Source: Paragonimus skrjabini miyazakii (lineage: Eukaryota; Platyhelminthes; Trematoda; Plagiorchiida; Troglotrematidae). Taken from it: 64,000 nt of DNA. The DNA is taken from contig JTDE01021434.1 of NCBI GenBank assembly GCA_014338405.1, positions 1-64,000 on the forward strand. The letters are read 5' to 3'. Each line of letters opens with the position of its first letter. Within the stretch, counting starts at the first letter, position 1. The notes beneath the pieces were generated by a model that was not told where the DNA came from, searched no databases, and saw only the letters and a list, made by a program, of their open reading frames with translations. Of the stretch, positions 41,301-56,300 are shown one piece after another. A program made the translations under genes and the position numbers.

Positions 41301-44300
41301 TCTTTCCCTTATTGCTGAGGCGAGAAGTTCAACTTTAATTACAATTCCTAAGACAGCTCAAGGCCTCAACTTCCGAATATCACAAGAACGAGATATACTA
41401 GTAATACACACTCAGTGCTTAACAGTGGCGTTAGTGGATTTCAGCATGGACTGTTTGAGAAATCCTGCCTGGGTAATTAATCCCGTAGATCACTTTGTAT
41501 TCCATAGAATACATGGGGGATGGGTAAGTGAATGACTCTCAGTGTGACAGTTCTGAGCTTCCTATTTAGATTTGCAACTCGTCTCGTAAAACGCTTGTCA
41601 TATTTGAGCATGTCGTTTCTGTCGATTTAATCACTCATTAATTTTCTAAAGTTTTGGATCATACTGTAAGTTATGATAAGTAGTCAGTGGCCTGTCTACT
41701 GATCAAGAGTTCCCATTACTTCATAGGTATCTGGGCTATGTTGCGATCTGCTCAATAGTTGGGCTGTTCACATTATTCGGGAATAGACCATTTACTTAGA
41801 TGACTGTTTACCTCTTTAAATTCATTCTTCCACAAATATTCTTAATAGTACTTTCAGTCGAACTGTAAGTCAGCTTCTATTAAAAAGTACGCTCAACACT
41901 TGTCATCCGTCCGAAACAGTTATTTACTTCCACGGTTCAATAAATATTGAAAGAATAGTTGTCAGTTCACCTGATCTTGCTGCGTTACGCTTTGTCAAAC
42001 TTCTTGGCATAATGTGTCGACTACTATGTCAGCACAAACTGAGTGACAGAGTGGAACTTGTCCAAGTTTTAAAAACTACAACTACCGGGCATAACTGTCT
42101 GCTCTCAATGCTGGTAACCTAGTTATTCATTACATCCTTCTTAGCAAAATCTTCACTTATACCTGAAAATATTTGGAAAGGTCACACACTGAAGTCTAGA
42201 TTCTATATGCATTTCTCAACTAGTAATCAATACACCTTACTGTTAACAAAATATTTTGGTTTCACCATTAAACTCTTGAAGTTTACAGATTAGAGAAGGC
42301 TTGTAATGTGTATGTGCACCTTAATCTGTGTGCCCGACGGTACTAGAGGAAAATAAATTAGACGAAAAATTATCTGTAGTAAGATATTAGTTTCAGGAGT
42401 GGAAAACATCAGAGACATTTTAAATATGAGTAAGCTAGATGAAATTATGACACTGAGATGGAAGTCTAACACAGATACAGGCACCAGAATCTGAAACATG
42501 TGCACTTGTTGGCCTACTAACTTGCTAGCGTTGTCATTACAGATTGTATACCACTCCAACATCGTGCGGATTGCTATGCCGCTTAACGATTAAGGATAGT
42601 GTCGTGAATGAATGTGCCATGTCTTTGCTGATGGTCACCTTGAAAAATGGAATCTTAATGGCTTATTGTTTGTGCTTGCATGCAAGTTTCTACAAGTGAC
42701 GATCTTCAAGTGTTCACAAGAAACAGACACTTATTTCTTCACAGTCCTGATGGTAATTTTGTCATCTTTTTCGATTGATCGCAAGTGTCTTATTTCGGTG
42801 TCTACTTTTTGTCCCAAGTACGAGGTTGAGCCAAGTAACAGGTTTACACCATTCACGCAAACTGTATCAGGTGATTTAACGACCGGTTAAAGTCTTATGA
42901 GTACTGCAGGTAGAAAGCACGGAGGTCAAGCTACTAATTTCGAGAGACGTTTTGCCTTTCAGATAAAAAAGCGACAGTGCGCGAAAAACTATCTAAGTGG
43001 TGTTTTCGATAACGAATCGAAATTTCTAGTCAGCATAATCAAAAAGCAACAATCTGATGAAACTTATTTTGGTGTGACAGCGAAATCAGTGAACTGGTAA
43101 GGTTCGACACTAAATAAAAAGTTACTGTTCATGAATCTTCTTCATAAAAGCAAACAAGTCATATTTTTCCAATCGTCGCTCGTGTACTGCTGTTTGAAGA
43201 AAATTACCAGAAACGTGTTCCGCCTACGACGTACTACTTTCCCAAAAATGTTTATCTCCTGTTTGGACAGATCATCTGTTAACAAGCAAAGTATGCACAT
43301 TTCACTAGTTCAGGATACATTACGCGGCAACTTACGATAAGACACTTGCACCCAAAAAAAGAACTCAGTAGTAGACTTGATTAAAAGTTATAGCGAGATT
43401 CATAAAAGACGTCTTTGTCATTTATCTACCGAATATTAATCACATGACTGTACCGATTACACAATTCAGGGTTATCTATAAAGGTCTGGTCAAGCAGCCT
43501 GGGACAAGCTTGCAATATCAAAAGAGTAAAAGCTTCTGTGACAGATGATCTATTTGCCGTTTACCTCATTTAAATTACAGTCTTCTTATCTCTTAAATAT
43601 ATGTCTGTAAACCTCTTTATTGATACGTTTTCCAGATATTAAAAAGACATATTTATTAAACTGGCTCCCTCCTAAAACAAAGACAAAATACAAGAAAGTT
43701 TGACTTCTCAAAGCCAAGCACAATATGCATTTTTGAGTCTCGGGCCTATTATGATTCAGCTTTATTGTTATGACTCACACATCCGCATTAACATCATGAA
43801 CACAACTTGACAAGCGTAACTCATTTTATTTGAAGGGACAATAACATTTATTTATGTAGCGTCAGAAATTATATTATGGATACATCGCATCATCTCGTCA
43901 TTTGTATAAATGTGATTGGCATGGTAACAAAAAACAAACAGTCCATAATGAAATCGTCAAATGTACAGATCGAGTTACATCACTTATTCGACAGATTCAT
44001 GTCGTGAGTTGTGAATTCTATCTAACCTACTTAAATGACCAAAAGTAACCTAATACCACTATCACAAATCTATATTTCAATCAGTAGAACGCCTTACTGA
44101 CAGTTTTCTCTATGGACTCATATATAAATAAAACCATTGCTCATAAGGTTTAATCTCAGAAGCAGAGCTGAAAATGTGACATGGTAGATTTCTTTTTATC
44201 AAACTACGAGTGACACTTTCGAATGCATTTCCGCAATGTGCAGGTCCGGAATGGTAGCTGTCATAGGAAAGTATGGCTTGAGGTATGGTTTCATGTTACC

Positions 44301-47300
44301 AGTGACAACTGACAAATTATGTATAGCATAAAATACGTATCACACAATGAACAGCAATCCCGATGTGCCGTAACCTCCGCACTCTCATAGAGTTGAATTC
44401 TGTCCCTGTTAGAGGTTATCAGTAGTGAATATCCTTGTTGTGATTGGAATCTAAAATCTGGCCAACTTCTTGTGAGATGGGCACGTTAACCATATTGCCA
44501 TTGCTTTCATACAGATCATGAACAAATAATCATAAGTGCACTGGAACATTTACTCATAACATTTCGATCATGTGTAATGTGAGGTCAATGGTTCAATAGT
44601 CAACACGACTACCTCATAAAAGTGTAGTCGGGGTCCATATCTGGCAGTGACAGGGATATGTATTGGTCATATGCTCAAACAAAAGTGAGGCTCAGGCACA
44701 GGACCTATTTACGAAAGGGGTAGGCTGAAAACTCTACTGGAATGTGAAAGCTGGAATCAATTGTTTTTCTACTAAAAACAACACTGAAATGGTTTATTGT
44801 GCAAAGTCACGATGAAACCAAAAGGTTCATCTGATTCGCCTGTATCTGGTACGTGAATATTTTTTCCGCATATTTATTTTGATGGGCATTTGTTGCCCAT
44901 TCAGTTCCATTAACCCGAACAATCTCAAATGCTAGTTTAATCACTAATTCCTAATATCTCATTCTGCTCATCTATATTTGCGCTCTGTTAAGAATACTCG
45001 GTCGAAACTATCTGTTTCGTATAAAATATTCCTGTAAAACTTATCACTTGCATCGGATTTATTACGCTCCAGGTACACCTCCTACACGCCATACCAACCA
45101 GAAATTTCACAAGGTCGTCTAGAGGCCCTATTGAATTTTCAGACCGTTGTCTCAGAACTGACCGGTCTACCTTTGGCAAATGCATCTCTGCTTGACGAAG
45201 GAACTGCAGCAGCCGAAGCTATGACAATGGCTAACAGGTTTGTTTAACCATAGAAAATGTGCGCCTAACAGTTTCCAGTACCAACTAAACCTCTGCAAAT
45301 TTTCAAGGAAATTTTATTTCCGCATACAGGGTGGATTCAACAGTTTGCGGTTAGTGGATTATTCGGTCAAAAAATCCGTTGAGTGTTTAAACTAATCTAT
45401 TTCATATCAGGCAGCCTTTACAGAGGTATACGGCCGCGTAACTTGCATCTATCTGAGATTATCGTGCTCTCTATCAAGAAAGTACAACTCTGTACATTTA
45501 AGTACCATGAATATGCCCGGTTTAGTCATGTAAAGAAACGCGTAGTAAACATGTTTGCTGTCAGTGTTTCATCAACAAGCTTAATACAACACATTCGCAT
45601 GAGTTCGCCGGGGTAGTACATCAATAGGATGAGGGATGGTAATCATTAATGTCAATTTAATCAAACTCGTGAAGTTTAATTACGTAACACCAATCACGGC
45701 AGTTGTAAATGTTTTTGAAAAATATCGACACTCCTTCGAAACAAATCGATCCGGGGTATTGAGACATGGCCACGGGAAGTTCAATATTTTGATTAGACTT
45801 TTCTGTGAGCATAACGGGGTTGAGTGTAGGCGGGGTGCAATGGCTTTTGTGGTGGCTAGTAAATGATCTTTGACCCACTTCAGTTACACTTCACTGACTC
45901 GGTTCGAACGAATCGGTCAGGTTGTATATCTAATTAAATTCATTTTATGTGACCGTCCTAGCTTGAACTACAAGAGACAACATAACTAGGTTCTAGTTAC
46001 CCACTCTAACCTTTGTCCACTAGCACAAATCACAACAGGTTTCGGCACTTATAGGTAATCTTATTCCATCTAACACTGCACATCAATTTCTGTTATTATG
46101 AATTAGCTCCCGGTTTCATATTGTCTCCATTTGAGGCTCATTATTCTGTAGAATAACACTATGTCTGCATGTGATATTTATCCAGCGGTGAGTCGTGTGC
46201 CAAGGCTTGAGAATTTTGTTGTGATATCGATTTACCTATCTACCTGGCTGTTTGTTCTGTTGTTAGAGTAATCAAGTTCCCCTTCCTTTTTCTCAGGTAG
46301 TTGGGATTGTAGGCACATTTGGACTTATAACTTGAACGAGACCTGGGTTAACAGTCCAGGTCGCTGGAAGCGACATCGATTGCACGTTGGCTAAGTGTTG
46401 CAGCATGATAGCACACAACACTCGTTTGCTTGTTGAGTCTGGCTTCCCGTGGGTCTGTTTGAAAGGCATCGTATCTCCGTATGGCAGTTTAATAAATGTA
46501 TACATTTAGACGCTGTATGCATGTACATTCGTGTAAGGATTATTTCGCGTGATATCCATTAAAGTTACTTGGACATCTATTCCGTAGTATTTCTTGTATC
46601 GGCAGTTTCTTCTCCTCATACGGAGTTTCGGGTAAACATATCAGCCTAGCTATGTAAAATCATAATCTGATGAGCTTTCTGTTGATAGTTTTGATAGTAA
46701 GTTTGTCATCTGTAAGTATTATCCGCTCCATTGTCCCTGGTCTACTTGTGGGTAGTAGATACCCGACCGATACTGCTACCTTGGCGAGGTGGTCGGGCTT
46801 GTGTACTGTTTTGATCTGGCGGGCTATGCTGACTAGGACTCCGGTCCTTCCAGGTGCAACCTTGTCAGGCAGGCCAAAGGGGAGCAGTCAGACGAAAAGC
46901 AGTTACACTCATAGGATTGTATGTCGCACTACTGACCGCGTAGGAGTNNNNNNNNNNNNNNNNNNNNNNNNNNNNNNNNNNNNNNNNNNNNNNNNNNNNN
47001 NNNNNNNNNNNNNNNNNNNNNNNNNNNNNNNNNNNNNNNNNNNNNNNGAACTCGGTTAGCCGCCATCTCACCTAACGTCTCAAGCCACCGACTCTGTGAG
47101 TCGCGAAAGCCCCGGCCCAGTAGACGAACCCAATCTACAGTAACCAATCCCTTCGTGAACGATTTCGTTTGTCTACACCAGGTCATCATCTGTCCACCTC
47201 GCACCTTGCGCCAGTCGGCTGCAGTGTTGGCGAAGAGTGTTCGGTGTGGCAAACAATTACCTGGCATCCTTAGTACAAGACCTGACCATCTAAATCTGTG

Positions 47301-50300
47301 CAAATGTAGTGATTGAACAAAGGAACTCGTTTGACAGTCAGTGCCAAACACCCACTTCCTAACCTCCTCGTTGCTTACTCGCTGGTGCCACTCAATACGA
47401 GCCATTGAACACAGACATCGGTGGTCAAGCATCTGAAGACGGTTCACGTCTTCTACGCTGACAGGCCAGGTTTCGCTGCCATAAAGTAATACAGCCTTAA
47501 ATTGTCTGTTACACACGCTTCAGAGAAATACCTCTCTGTCGTCGTAAGTGTCTCAGGTTAGCGAACACCGCCCTAGCCTTAGAAATGCGCGCCTTTATTT
47601 CATTCTCTACACCTCCGCCGCCGCCTGCGCTGATGCAGCTTCCCAGGTACACAAACCGGTCAACAACTTCCATGGCTTTATTATCTAACATTAGATCTAC
47701 GTAATGACAACAATCTTGCAGAAGCACTTTGCATTTTGAGGTTCCAAAGTACATTCCGAAGTACTTAAAAGAACGTGAACTTACGTTTAGCGATGTTTGT
47801 GCCACATGAAAGTTGTCAACCAGCAACACCTTGTCGTCAGCATAATCAAGATCAGTCAGTCTTCTACCGGGTGAGAAGTCCACGCCGACATCTTGTGAGT
47901 GCCGCAAACAGTTTTCCATTATTTCATCTATGACAAAATTGACGAAAAAAATAGTGAAAGGAGACAGCCTTGACGAACGCCGTTCATGGTGCTAAAACTG
48001 TCAAGTAGTTCGCCATAAACCGTAACCTCAGCTGAAAAATGGAAATAAGGCGCTGACAGTATGTTCACATACTTGGTCGGTACACCTCTGCGTTTAAGTG
48101 ACTCTAAAAGTGTAGATCGATCCACCGAATCGAACGCACCTTTATAGTTGAAAAATACGCCAATTGTTGGTCGGCGGTACACATGACGCTGCCTCAGAAT
48201 CTGATAAGGAACAAAAATATGATCTATACATCTCCGCCTAGACGGGAATCCCGCCTGTTCTTCCCCAATATTTTTCTTTTAGGCAGCAGTGTGTCGATGA
48301 GGTGTAATGGATGCCAGAACCTTAGAAATGGCTGAGGTCAAACTAATTCCCTTATGGTTTTCACAAGATCCCCGGCCTCCTTTCTACAATATGGGAACTA
48401 TTACCGAGTGTCCCCAACACGGTAGGGGATATCCGTCGTCCACATAAGTTGAGACAGCTGAGTCAAAACCAGTACTAACGCTTTCCTATCTTCTTTGAAA
48501 AGTGCCGGCACGAGATCTGACCCATATGAATTAAAACTAACGTGTAACAACGATTAGGTTGCTTCGGTTTTGATTTGTTCCAAGTGAATGAGTAACCTCT
48601 TGAGTTTTTGCTCAATTTTCTGTCCTCGTATAATCTGTTCGCCTCATTATTTGCTTCAATTTGTACGTCTACAGTTGTTGGGAGTGCACAAAGCAATGGA
48701 ATCCCATACTTTTTGAATCCGTCTTGTTTACAGAATTATTGTTGAGATTAGAGAACTAGGTTAGGTAAGAGAAACTGTTGGTTCAAATCTGCCGCAATGA
48801 TAGTACGAAAGTGGTTGGTCGGTAGGACTTATGTCGATAGTTCGTAATGTACTAGTTTTCTGAACACCGCTCCTAAAAGTTATCTTATGGTAACGTAGTT
48901 TTGGTTTTGTAATCTGGTTTGATTTTCCACTATTAGTAACAAGATGGTCAAGGTCGATACTACACGAGATGTAAGACTGGTCAAACTTATCCCCATATTG
49001 GCAAGTGCTCACTGAACACGTGCAGAAATGATTATAAGGCGTACAGGATGGGTTATAAATAAAATCAATGTTTTGTTCGAACCTCGCAGTGTTAGACTAA
49101 TCACCGATTAGCCCTAATGGTTACTATCACCATAGGGCTTTACCAGCAAAAAACAAAATACGAAACTTCTTCAATATGGCATGACAATCGGAGTTTATCA
49201 GTGGCGTAGCCGATTGCGAATGCTTAAACAGCATACACCTAGCGTTAACTCAGAGAGTGTACACTTGAATGAGGAGATCTATGAGTTGCTGACTGATTAC
49301 TATTCGAATGCATGCGTAGCATATTTTACTTACACCCGTGCAATGAGTTTTTCCGGTATCTGACATTTCAGTTGATTTAATTAGTACACTGATCCTTGTT
49401 AGTAAATATTTACCGTATAACGAGGTTTTTTGAAGAATTCGACATGTTTGAAAATCATAAGTGTTTTTACATCACTGCCTTATTTATTTCAGGAAAACCG
49501 GAAGAACCAAATTTTTGGTGGATTCTACTTGCCATCCCCAAACAATTGCTGTGGTTCGCTCAAGAGCTGAGTGAGTAAAACAACTGATTGTCCAGTTGTT
49601 TGTCATTCTGGATGAAGAAATCTCCAATCTTCGATCTGCTGTTACGCTAAACACATATAAATATGATTGCATGAGTACTGATGTATTCGATAATGTAGTG
49701 AAATGATTGATATCTTGACGTTGGAAGGTGGTGTGTATTTTCAACGTTTAAGCTGATGTAGATAATGATTTGTTAAGACTGTTTCAGAATCCACTTGAGT
49801 GCCGTTTTAGGGCACTTCTAAATCACTTTCACTTAGTGTTGATTCCTACCTAACGGACACTTTGAAGACAGGTGTTACAAGAGAAATTTAATTCAGTGTT
49901 ATAATTTTTCATCCAAGAGGTTTTGAATTTGAACTGATTTTCATATGAATTTATGTTCACTTTCAGTAGCACATGAATGAAAAGGTCATGTTCGGCTGTC
50001 ACGTAAATTTATCTCATAAGTAATTGCAGCTTACTCGAACAAATGACACCACCAACCAGAAACCTGAATTCACCGGTCGACTAGGAATAAAAAATCAATT
50101 CTGCTTTTCCTCCTTGACGTAGTTAAGACACCCACAATTTGTAACTTACGATTTACGTTTTCCCTATTGTCTATCCCCAATCAATTCATTTTATTCCCTA
50201 AATGTGTACGTAACGCGTTGAATTCCAGGTTGTGCTCAACTTTGCCTTGCCAAACAGTCACAAAGAACAAACACTATCAAATTTAGGATTTTAGTTAACC

Positions 50301-53300
50301 CTGAGCGCTTGATACAGCACGTCATCGTTCAATCATTGGTCTTCTCAACGTGATGGTCTTATTTGTGTCCAGACTAGTAACTCATTTGTCGAAATATTTG
50401 ATGCTGTGTAACATATTTGCTCACTCTAAATTCTTTCTCAGGGATTACTGAGTAGCCTGTCTAATTAGTTACCAACGTTGTGATTTGTTCTGCATCATAT
50501 CTTGTTCATTACCTGAGAATGTCTCAATGACGTTCATACATCAAATTATGCAACTGACTATCAGCTACGGCTTGCTGAAAGGTTTACAATGTGCGATGTG
50601 TTTCACTTGCTGTGAAGGTTGGAGACCCTGTTTTGGTCTACCAATCTGGACTCCGGCTATTCTGAGTCCCCTTCATACTGATCGCTACTGACTAGGTTTG
50701 AACATTTTGATAGCATTTAAGCCACAAGAGACTTGGTACGTCGTTCGCGACCAGTGCCATGTGGTTCACATGATGAAAACTGTCAGCGAAATTGACGTAA
50801 GACTCAGTGTTTTGCGAACCAACATTAACTTTTGATAAAAACTTCCTCAAGAACGACATTACTCCTGGCCGATTTGTACTTCAATACCACCGAATTATCT
50901 ACCTACTGTTTGTAAGTTACACAACTGGCAAGCAAAGTGAGCTGAATGGACTATTTTTTGTGCTCTGTGAACGATTATGTAGTCTGATACAGTACTTCAT
51001 ATTTAAACGTGACAGCTAGATTGATAATGGTCTGTAGTAATTCCCAGGACGCTGGTCCCAACTATGGTTGAATATACTTTTAATTGCGTTACATAATGTT
51101 CTATCATGCTCACCCTCAAGCTGACTGTCTGTGACTGGTTTACTATTTGTTTGGACTGATCGGATAGAGACAACCTAAAGGGGAAGATTCCACCGTTACG
51201 AGCCAGAGTTTTTATGCGCTCGGCCACCAATTTCGCGAGCATCGTTCATGACGCGGACTCATACATGGCTAATTTGTTAATTGACAGTCCCCAATGGACT
51301 TTATTCATAAGCATTAACTGGGTTTATTACGAATTGAAGCTCAATTACGTATAAACACCCCTGCCATAAACGACTCGTCAAATATTTTGTTACAGTGTAA
51401 CGTAGCCTAAACATAATATAAAACCATAAATCTAAGCCGAAAAGATGTTTTGTTAAGGTTGGAAGCTGATTAGTGACTTTTCTGTTGTCTATCATTATGT
51501 CTTCTATTAAATACACTGGTCAAGTCTTTTAAGCTACTCGCTTTGACTTTTTGTACGTTACTTCCAGTGGTCTGAATCTTGAGGTAAAAATTATGGATTT
51601 CCGTGACACAGAAGTGGTGGAGAAGTTGCTAGCAACGGGAACATATGCCGGATGCCTGATACAATATCCTGATACGAATGGGAATTTGTGTAGTGAAAAA
51701 GTGGCGAACATTTCCAAAACAGCCAAAAATTACAATGTAAGTGAACTTCACTCAATGAATGAAGCTTACATAATAATAATAATTACATTGTGTCTACATA
51801 ACCGATCTGTAACCTTATCTTTAATTTATCCAGTCACTGACCACTGTGGCTACTGATCTGTTGGCCTTGACACTGGTCCAGTCTCCTGGTGAGTTGGGAG
51901 CTGATATTGCAGTCGGTACTGCACAACGTTTCGGTGTTCCCATGGGATTTGGCGGTCCACATGCAGGATTCTTTGCTACTCGTGAACAGTTCGCCCGTCT
52001 TATTCCAGGTCGTGTCATTGGTATCTCGAAGTAAGTTCTTACAATACCGTTTGTGACCTCCGATGAAGTATGTATGATCTAGCTTTTCGTCGGTGGTATT
52101 ATACTGTTCAGCTGACTAGCAGTTGCCAACGGCACTCGATCAATTAACAATTTAATGACTATTTACTGACAACACGTAATTACTACTTAATATTTAAATT
52201 GAGTAATGATGTTCATGATGTCTTCAAAGTGTAGTATACTGTATTATACCTATATAGTTTATGCATAGTACAGTGTATCGTTGCTAATGGATATGTTGAG
52301 GTGTGCCATACGTTGACTTTTTCTTCGAGATAGGGAACGACCGAAAACAAAGACAACCTTTATCTTTGTCCAAACTAATGTTATACAAATTAAAAGCTTA
52401 TAGTTTAACTGGTTATCAAGTTACGGTATTTGAAGTTACACTGGAATTTGAAAGATCTGTCAAAATAGCATCTATTCCTCCCCTGCTAGTATTAATCATG
52501 TATAATAGGTAAGGTGAAAGAGGGTTACTATTTCCCGATTAGTTACACTCGCCATACAAATGAAATAGTTTAAAAATTGGCCAACAGTGAACACTGAACT
52601 GCCTTTGTAACCTGGCATACGTTATAATTCATCGACCAATTGCAGCTTGGGTGGCAGAGATTACGCAAGAACAGACAAGATTTCTGCAAGGTCGGAGATA
52701 TGGAAATCAGATTTCACCGTCTTCCAAACTGTGAAGTAGCGTCATACGTACCACCGGCCGCCAATCACTATTTTTCCCAACCAATATAGTGCACTCGGCA
52801 CAGTGGATCAATATGCAGCTTTAGGGTGGATTAGTCTGAATGTGCGCTGAAGACGTACGTTAACATTTTATTGGCACTCTCGTTCTCTGTTTCCCCTCAG
52901 GTTAGGAACAGCAGTGAACTATCTATTAATATCAAAATCAAGAGATGCGCGCGCTATTGACTGCCCACCTTCCAAATGATTTGCTTGTTTTTGTACTAAA
53001 TGAATTGATGGATGAATGCCACTTGTATTCACACAGTGCTTGCGTTGACTGTCTATCCGGAGCCAGGTTGACAGGAATTGATTGTGCAAACAGTGTTGTG
53101 GCCTCAGAATCCGTTTATTGCGCAAACTTTCGTAAAAGTCATATAAAAAATTGGACCACAAACACGTACACTCATTTACATGTCAGACATGCATTCACAT
53201 ACATTGGGTGACATTATGTTGTCATTCGCCTCGGTGAAACTTTTCCCATCACACGTACACACCATTCCGATAGTCTCTTCTTGTCCGTCGTCTTCCTGGC

Positions 53301-56300
53301 ATTGGGAGCTTGTCCTTTTGTACCTGAATGTCGCCTGTGGGTAATATACTACTTGTGAGTAGTGTGCTACTCACAACGACACTATCTGTCATACAACGGC
53401 AGGAAGGTTTTGTTGTTTGACTATTCTGTAGTTTCATAGTTATCGCTCGGAAATATGTTGCACTTTACAAGACACTTCGAGTTACAGTTTGTTATCTTAG
53501 AGCACAAAATGATTATTTGAGACTGCTGAGGTTAAGTTAGGTAATAAATTTAATGGAAGCTGCTGTCTGACTTGTCTATTTCGGATGCTTTACCAACATT
53601 GGTGAACGTTTAGGAAATACAATAGGTTTCGCACATCTATGGCGTGCTAACCACTGAGGGTCGGTATTATGAAGCTAGACGGTATATAACAGCCCTGCTA
53701 CTCTACGGTTGTGTGTTAGGAAATCAAATTTTCCTATTCAAAACGGCCTCGTTCCTCCAGGAAACGATTTCACCCAACCAGAATGAGCAAGAACGTCCAG
53801 AATGGTTGAGAGATAACCCTCGCTGTTTTCTCACCTGTCCGACCTCTATCTCACTATGCTCATTGGTGGCTTAGTGACCTTAACTACTATTTTTGGTAAC
53901 TTTCCCTCGGTTTTCTGATTCGATAATGTTTGTAGGTCATTATGCTCCTTGTAAATATTTTGTAAGCTTCTCCTTGTCTCACACGTTTTCAGAGAGGAGC
54001 AAAGCTGCTTTCTTGCCTGTCTTTCGTTATGTTTCGGGAACAATAAACGGGGACAGTCGCGTTACTTTTGGTACCAAGTGCATTACTACACCGTGGACGA
54101 ACCAACTCACTCTTTCGAGGGTTTACAACATTATGTAGCATGGTCTCACAGTGAATTGAGACAGTCGACCGTCGGTAAATGTAATAAATTGGGTGGCATC
54201 AGCAGATGGACAACGATTAGGTTAGGAACAGGAGATTTGATCCCAAGGGTCAAGTATGTTATTCGTTCAATCTAGAAGGATACAATGTACAAAATAACTG
54301 TCTGTCACACCGAGCACTTTTGTCGACGGTGCAGCTGTTGAGAGCAAATGATTGGGAAGATAAGTAAGTTAGTATTAGACGCAGAAATCGGTTATTAATT
54401 AGCCGACCATTACAAGTTCGGTCCTTCTCCCTGGTTATAGTCCTTGCGACTCACACAGTAACTGGTTAGAGACGTTAAGGAAGTTTGCGGTTAACCAGTT
54501 TCAGTGACATAAATGTTGTCGTCTATGAAATTAACATAGTTAACGACAAACGATAATGAAAACCGGAACAAAGCTTCCCCACGAATGGTGTCAGATATAA
54601 TACACAATAAAATTCGACAGGCATCCATCCCCCCGTAGTGGTTTTAGCAGATGTTCAAGCTCCTCATACACAGCTTTCGACAAGTAATTACGTCCGGTCC
54701 AGCTAGGCAGTGCTTTAGAAAACCAAAAAATAACTTGACAGTACGAAAACTTCGTAGCGATAAACTGGACTTGATTGTGGGAGATTGTTTCCTGGTCTTG
54801 TGTACGTTTTGATGCTTGATTGTTACGTGTGTATTTGCGTGGTATTTGGTGCAATATGGATTTCAGCTTCAGCTGCAGACACTTGCCTCTTAGCTGCACG
54901 TAAGTCCATGAGTTCATTATATAACGCGCTCGATCACTGACCCAGAACCGAGAAAAAGAATAGGTGTGGCAACAGCGTTTATTGGAAAAACGAGGCGAGT
55001 TCCATTAGGCCACAGAGGCTCTAAATTTATATGTCCAACGGAGAACGAATCACTTTACGGAGGGGCATTAGAAAGTGCACTCGTGAGAACAGTTCACATA
55101 AAGTACAGGCGTTCGATCGCGCAGCTGCAATCTAATTGAGCTTAATGGACTGAGTGAGTTAAAACATATCAATTAAATCGAAGCCGGAGTGATCAATCGA
55201 TATTACGTGATTCACCTTTGCTGCTTCGTTAGTAGTTGCGCCTCCTAACAGTTCACGAATGGAAAAGCTGCGTTAAATGAATTCACTCAGTAGATAACAC
55301 TTTCACGGTTCTAATTTCATACCGATTGGGCAGCAATTACAGAACTGTTACAATGACTTCCAGCTATTCATGTTACGTTGTTTTGATGTGAGGAATGAAG
55401 TTACCATCTGGCGGGAAGTCTTAGTTTTTGCGTTTCATAAATGGGAGGCGCTGGAGGTAAAGTTTCGTCTGTTTCTGATGCACCAATGTTTCTTTGGCAA
55501 CTAACAGATAGGAACCAAGCTTTTCTATGTAGTAGCTATGAATCTTACGACATAGTATCTGACCCGCGCCTCAACCCACTTACTCTGCGTAAAGCAACGT
55601 ATAACTAAGTAGAAAACTTGAAACGGTCTGCCGATACAGCCATGATGTAACTTACCCAAAAACGATTAAGGTCCAATCTACGGAAAGCGCCACTAAAGTG
55701 CTTATGTTTGATGTTTATTTATGCACTGTGATTACACACCTAATTTTAACCGAAATAGATTTCGGTCGGAACCCAGTTTTGTTTCACTCTTTTTGAGAAA
55801 GGATAGTGCAGCGCATCGAATAGTATAATTACCTGCAACCGGTGGTCGAGTTGTTTATTTTGTACGTCACAGTTGAATAATCAGTTCCGAAGAGCAAGCA
55901 GCATCTGCCAACTGACTAGAGTTCGTTTCGTTTTCATACAGGGACGCTGCCGGAAAACCAGCGCTTCGTCTTACCCTTCAAGTACGTGAGCAACACATTC
56001 GCCGGGACAAAGCCACCAGCAATATTTGCACGGCCCAGGCACTGTTGGCAAGCATGGCTGGTTTCTATGCCGTATACCACGGACCGAACGGTTTGAAACA
56101 AATTGCCACACGAGTGCACCGTAACACAATGCGATTAGCAGTCGCACTCAGTAAAGCTGGCTACCAGGTAAAAGCAGAAATCAGTTCTATTACTTCAGAT
56201 CTCTAGGCTTATTAAGTGTGCCAGTTCTTTGACGTGAATACAGCTTGCAATATATTCAATCAGTCTTTTGATGTTCATTTTAGCATCAGCCGAAATTTCA

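Noticed and set aside
49396..49578. Open frame overlapping GLDC exon 5 as a separate small gene
   Set aside because: The GLDC phase gives a strong family match in a different frame; this one is a shadow.
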